From an uncultured Peptostreptococcaceae bacterium (GTDB lineage Bacteria > Bacillota > Clostridia > Peptostreptococcales > Peptostreptococcaceae), in NCBI GenBank assembly GCA_944383455.1, contig CALWPP010000004.1, forward strand, positions 85,260 through 149,259: 64,000 bases of DNA, written 5' to 3'. The notes under the pieces are model-generated. The model saw only the letters and a list, made by a program, of their open reading frames with translations, ran no database searches and had not been told where the DNA came from. The position numbers were made by a program, and so were the translations under genes. Below are positions 63,966 through 64,000 of this stretch, one piece after another (position 1 is the first letter of the stretch; the number at the start of each line of letters is the position of its first letter).

Positions 63966-64000
63966 TTTATACTTGCATTTATATCTCTATCGTGATGTGT
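63929..64000 (-). CDS. TnpB C-terminus (partial)
   Basis: The last 23 codons read THHDRDINASINILNEGIKL and end ITK-stop. HDRDxNAxxNI is the third RuvC motif with the catalytic Asp, found at the end of TnpB nucleases of IS605/IS607 elements. The rest of the gene lies beyond the window, so intactness cannot be judged. Confidence 0.85.
   Translation of the reverse strand, partial: THHDRDINASINILNEGIKLITK

Larger units (their letters stand above)
63812..64000 (-). mobile_element. Right end of an IS605-type (TnpB-bearing) insertion sequence, partial
   Basis: The element enters from the right edge. It holds the tnpB 3' end, then the noncoding right end with hairpins CCGTAG-GAA-CTACGG (63898-63912) and CACGCGAC-TTTA-GTCGTG, ending in GAGAGGTTCAG next to the interrupted DUF488 gene. 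Subterminal hairpins without inverted repeats are the mark of the IS200/IS605 superfamily. The left end and any tnpA are outside the window. Confidence 0.8.

Noticed and set aside
1..64000. CRISPR arrays, rRNA and tRNA genes, prophage
   Set aside because: No regularly spaced direct repeats, no conserved tRNA/rRNA sequences and no phage structural genes were found by reading; the only mobile element is the IS end at the right edge.

Overview
The window looks like chromosome of a very AT-rich, anaerobic, spore-forming Clostridia (Firmicutes). The evidence is an [FeFe] hydrogenase and its three maturases, the spore genes cotJA-cotJB-cotJC and yqfC-yqfD, strong AGGAGG-type ribosome binding sites, frequent TTG starts, SLH-domain and sortase-anchored surface proteins, and a coat protein that resembles, from memory, CotA of Clostridioides difficile. 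Peptostreptococcaceae or a near relative is my best guess, but no rRNA is present to confirm it.

Layout. 1-6 kb (minus): a gene start cut by the window edge, then hydE-hydG-hydF with a flagellin-like gene as last member, and a YnbB-type PLP enzyme upstream. 6-12 kb: a 1547-residue LRR/Ig-like cell-wall protein and a flippase-like membrane protein. 12-19 kb: a YeiH-type transporter, the galK-galE-galT operon, and degV-tyrS. 19-24 kb: an unrecognised protein, a chemoreceptor, a CotA-like coat protein and a divergent Cys-rich protein. 24-30 kb: a YfcC-family transporter behind a lysine riboswitch, a CPBP protease, and ftsE-ftsX with an M23 hydrolase. 30-35 kb: two tandem SLH proteins. 35-42 kb: a TtcA-like enzyme, the cotJ operon, DUF1653 and DUF4870 proteins, topoisomerase III, a TipA-like regulator, and a purine permease with a small membrane protein.

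42-54 kb (minus) is a conserved housekeeping and sporulation block: yqfC-yqfD-phoH-ybeY-dgkA/PAP2-cdd-era-yqzL-recO-DUF4342, then the [FeFe] hydrogenase, then glyQ-glyS. 54-60 kb holds a phosphodiesterase, TspO, and prmA-rsmE-mtaB-HIT-rpsU-yqeY. 60-64 kb holds an ornithine-cyclodeaminase relative, a double BFD-type protein, a DUF1540 protein, a MutS2-like protein without an Smr domain, and a DUF488 gene broken by an IS605-type (TnpB) element that runs off the right edge.

Most notable regulatory sequence: a short leader ORF plus a three-arm RNA switch in front of the MutS2-like gene; the lysine riboswitch on the YfcC transporter; a Rex-like operator overlapping a consensus promoter, followed by a terminator-like leader hairpin, before the hydrogenase; and a near-identical late-sporulation promoter block before cotJA and before the Cys-rich gene. 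Genes missing from a simple length-filtered scan but clear here are rpsU, yqzL and the leader peptide. No rRNA, tRNA or CRISPR array was seen.
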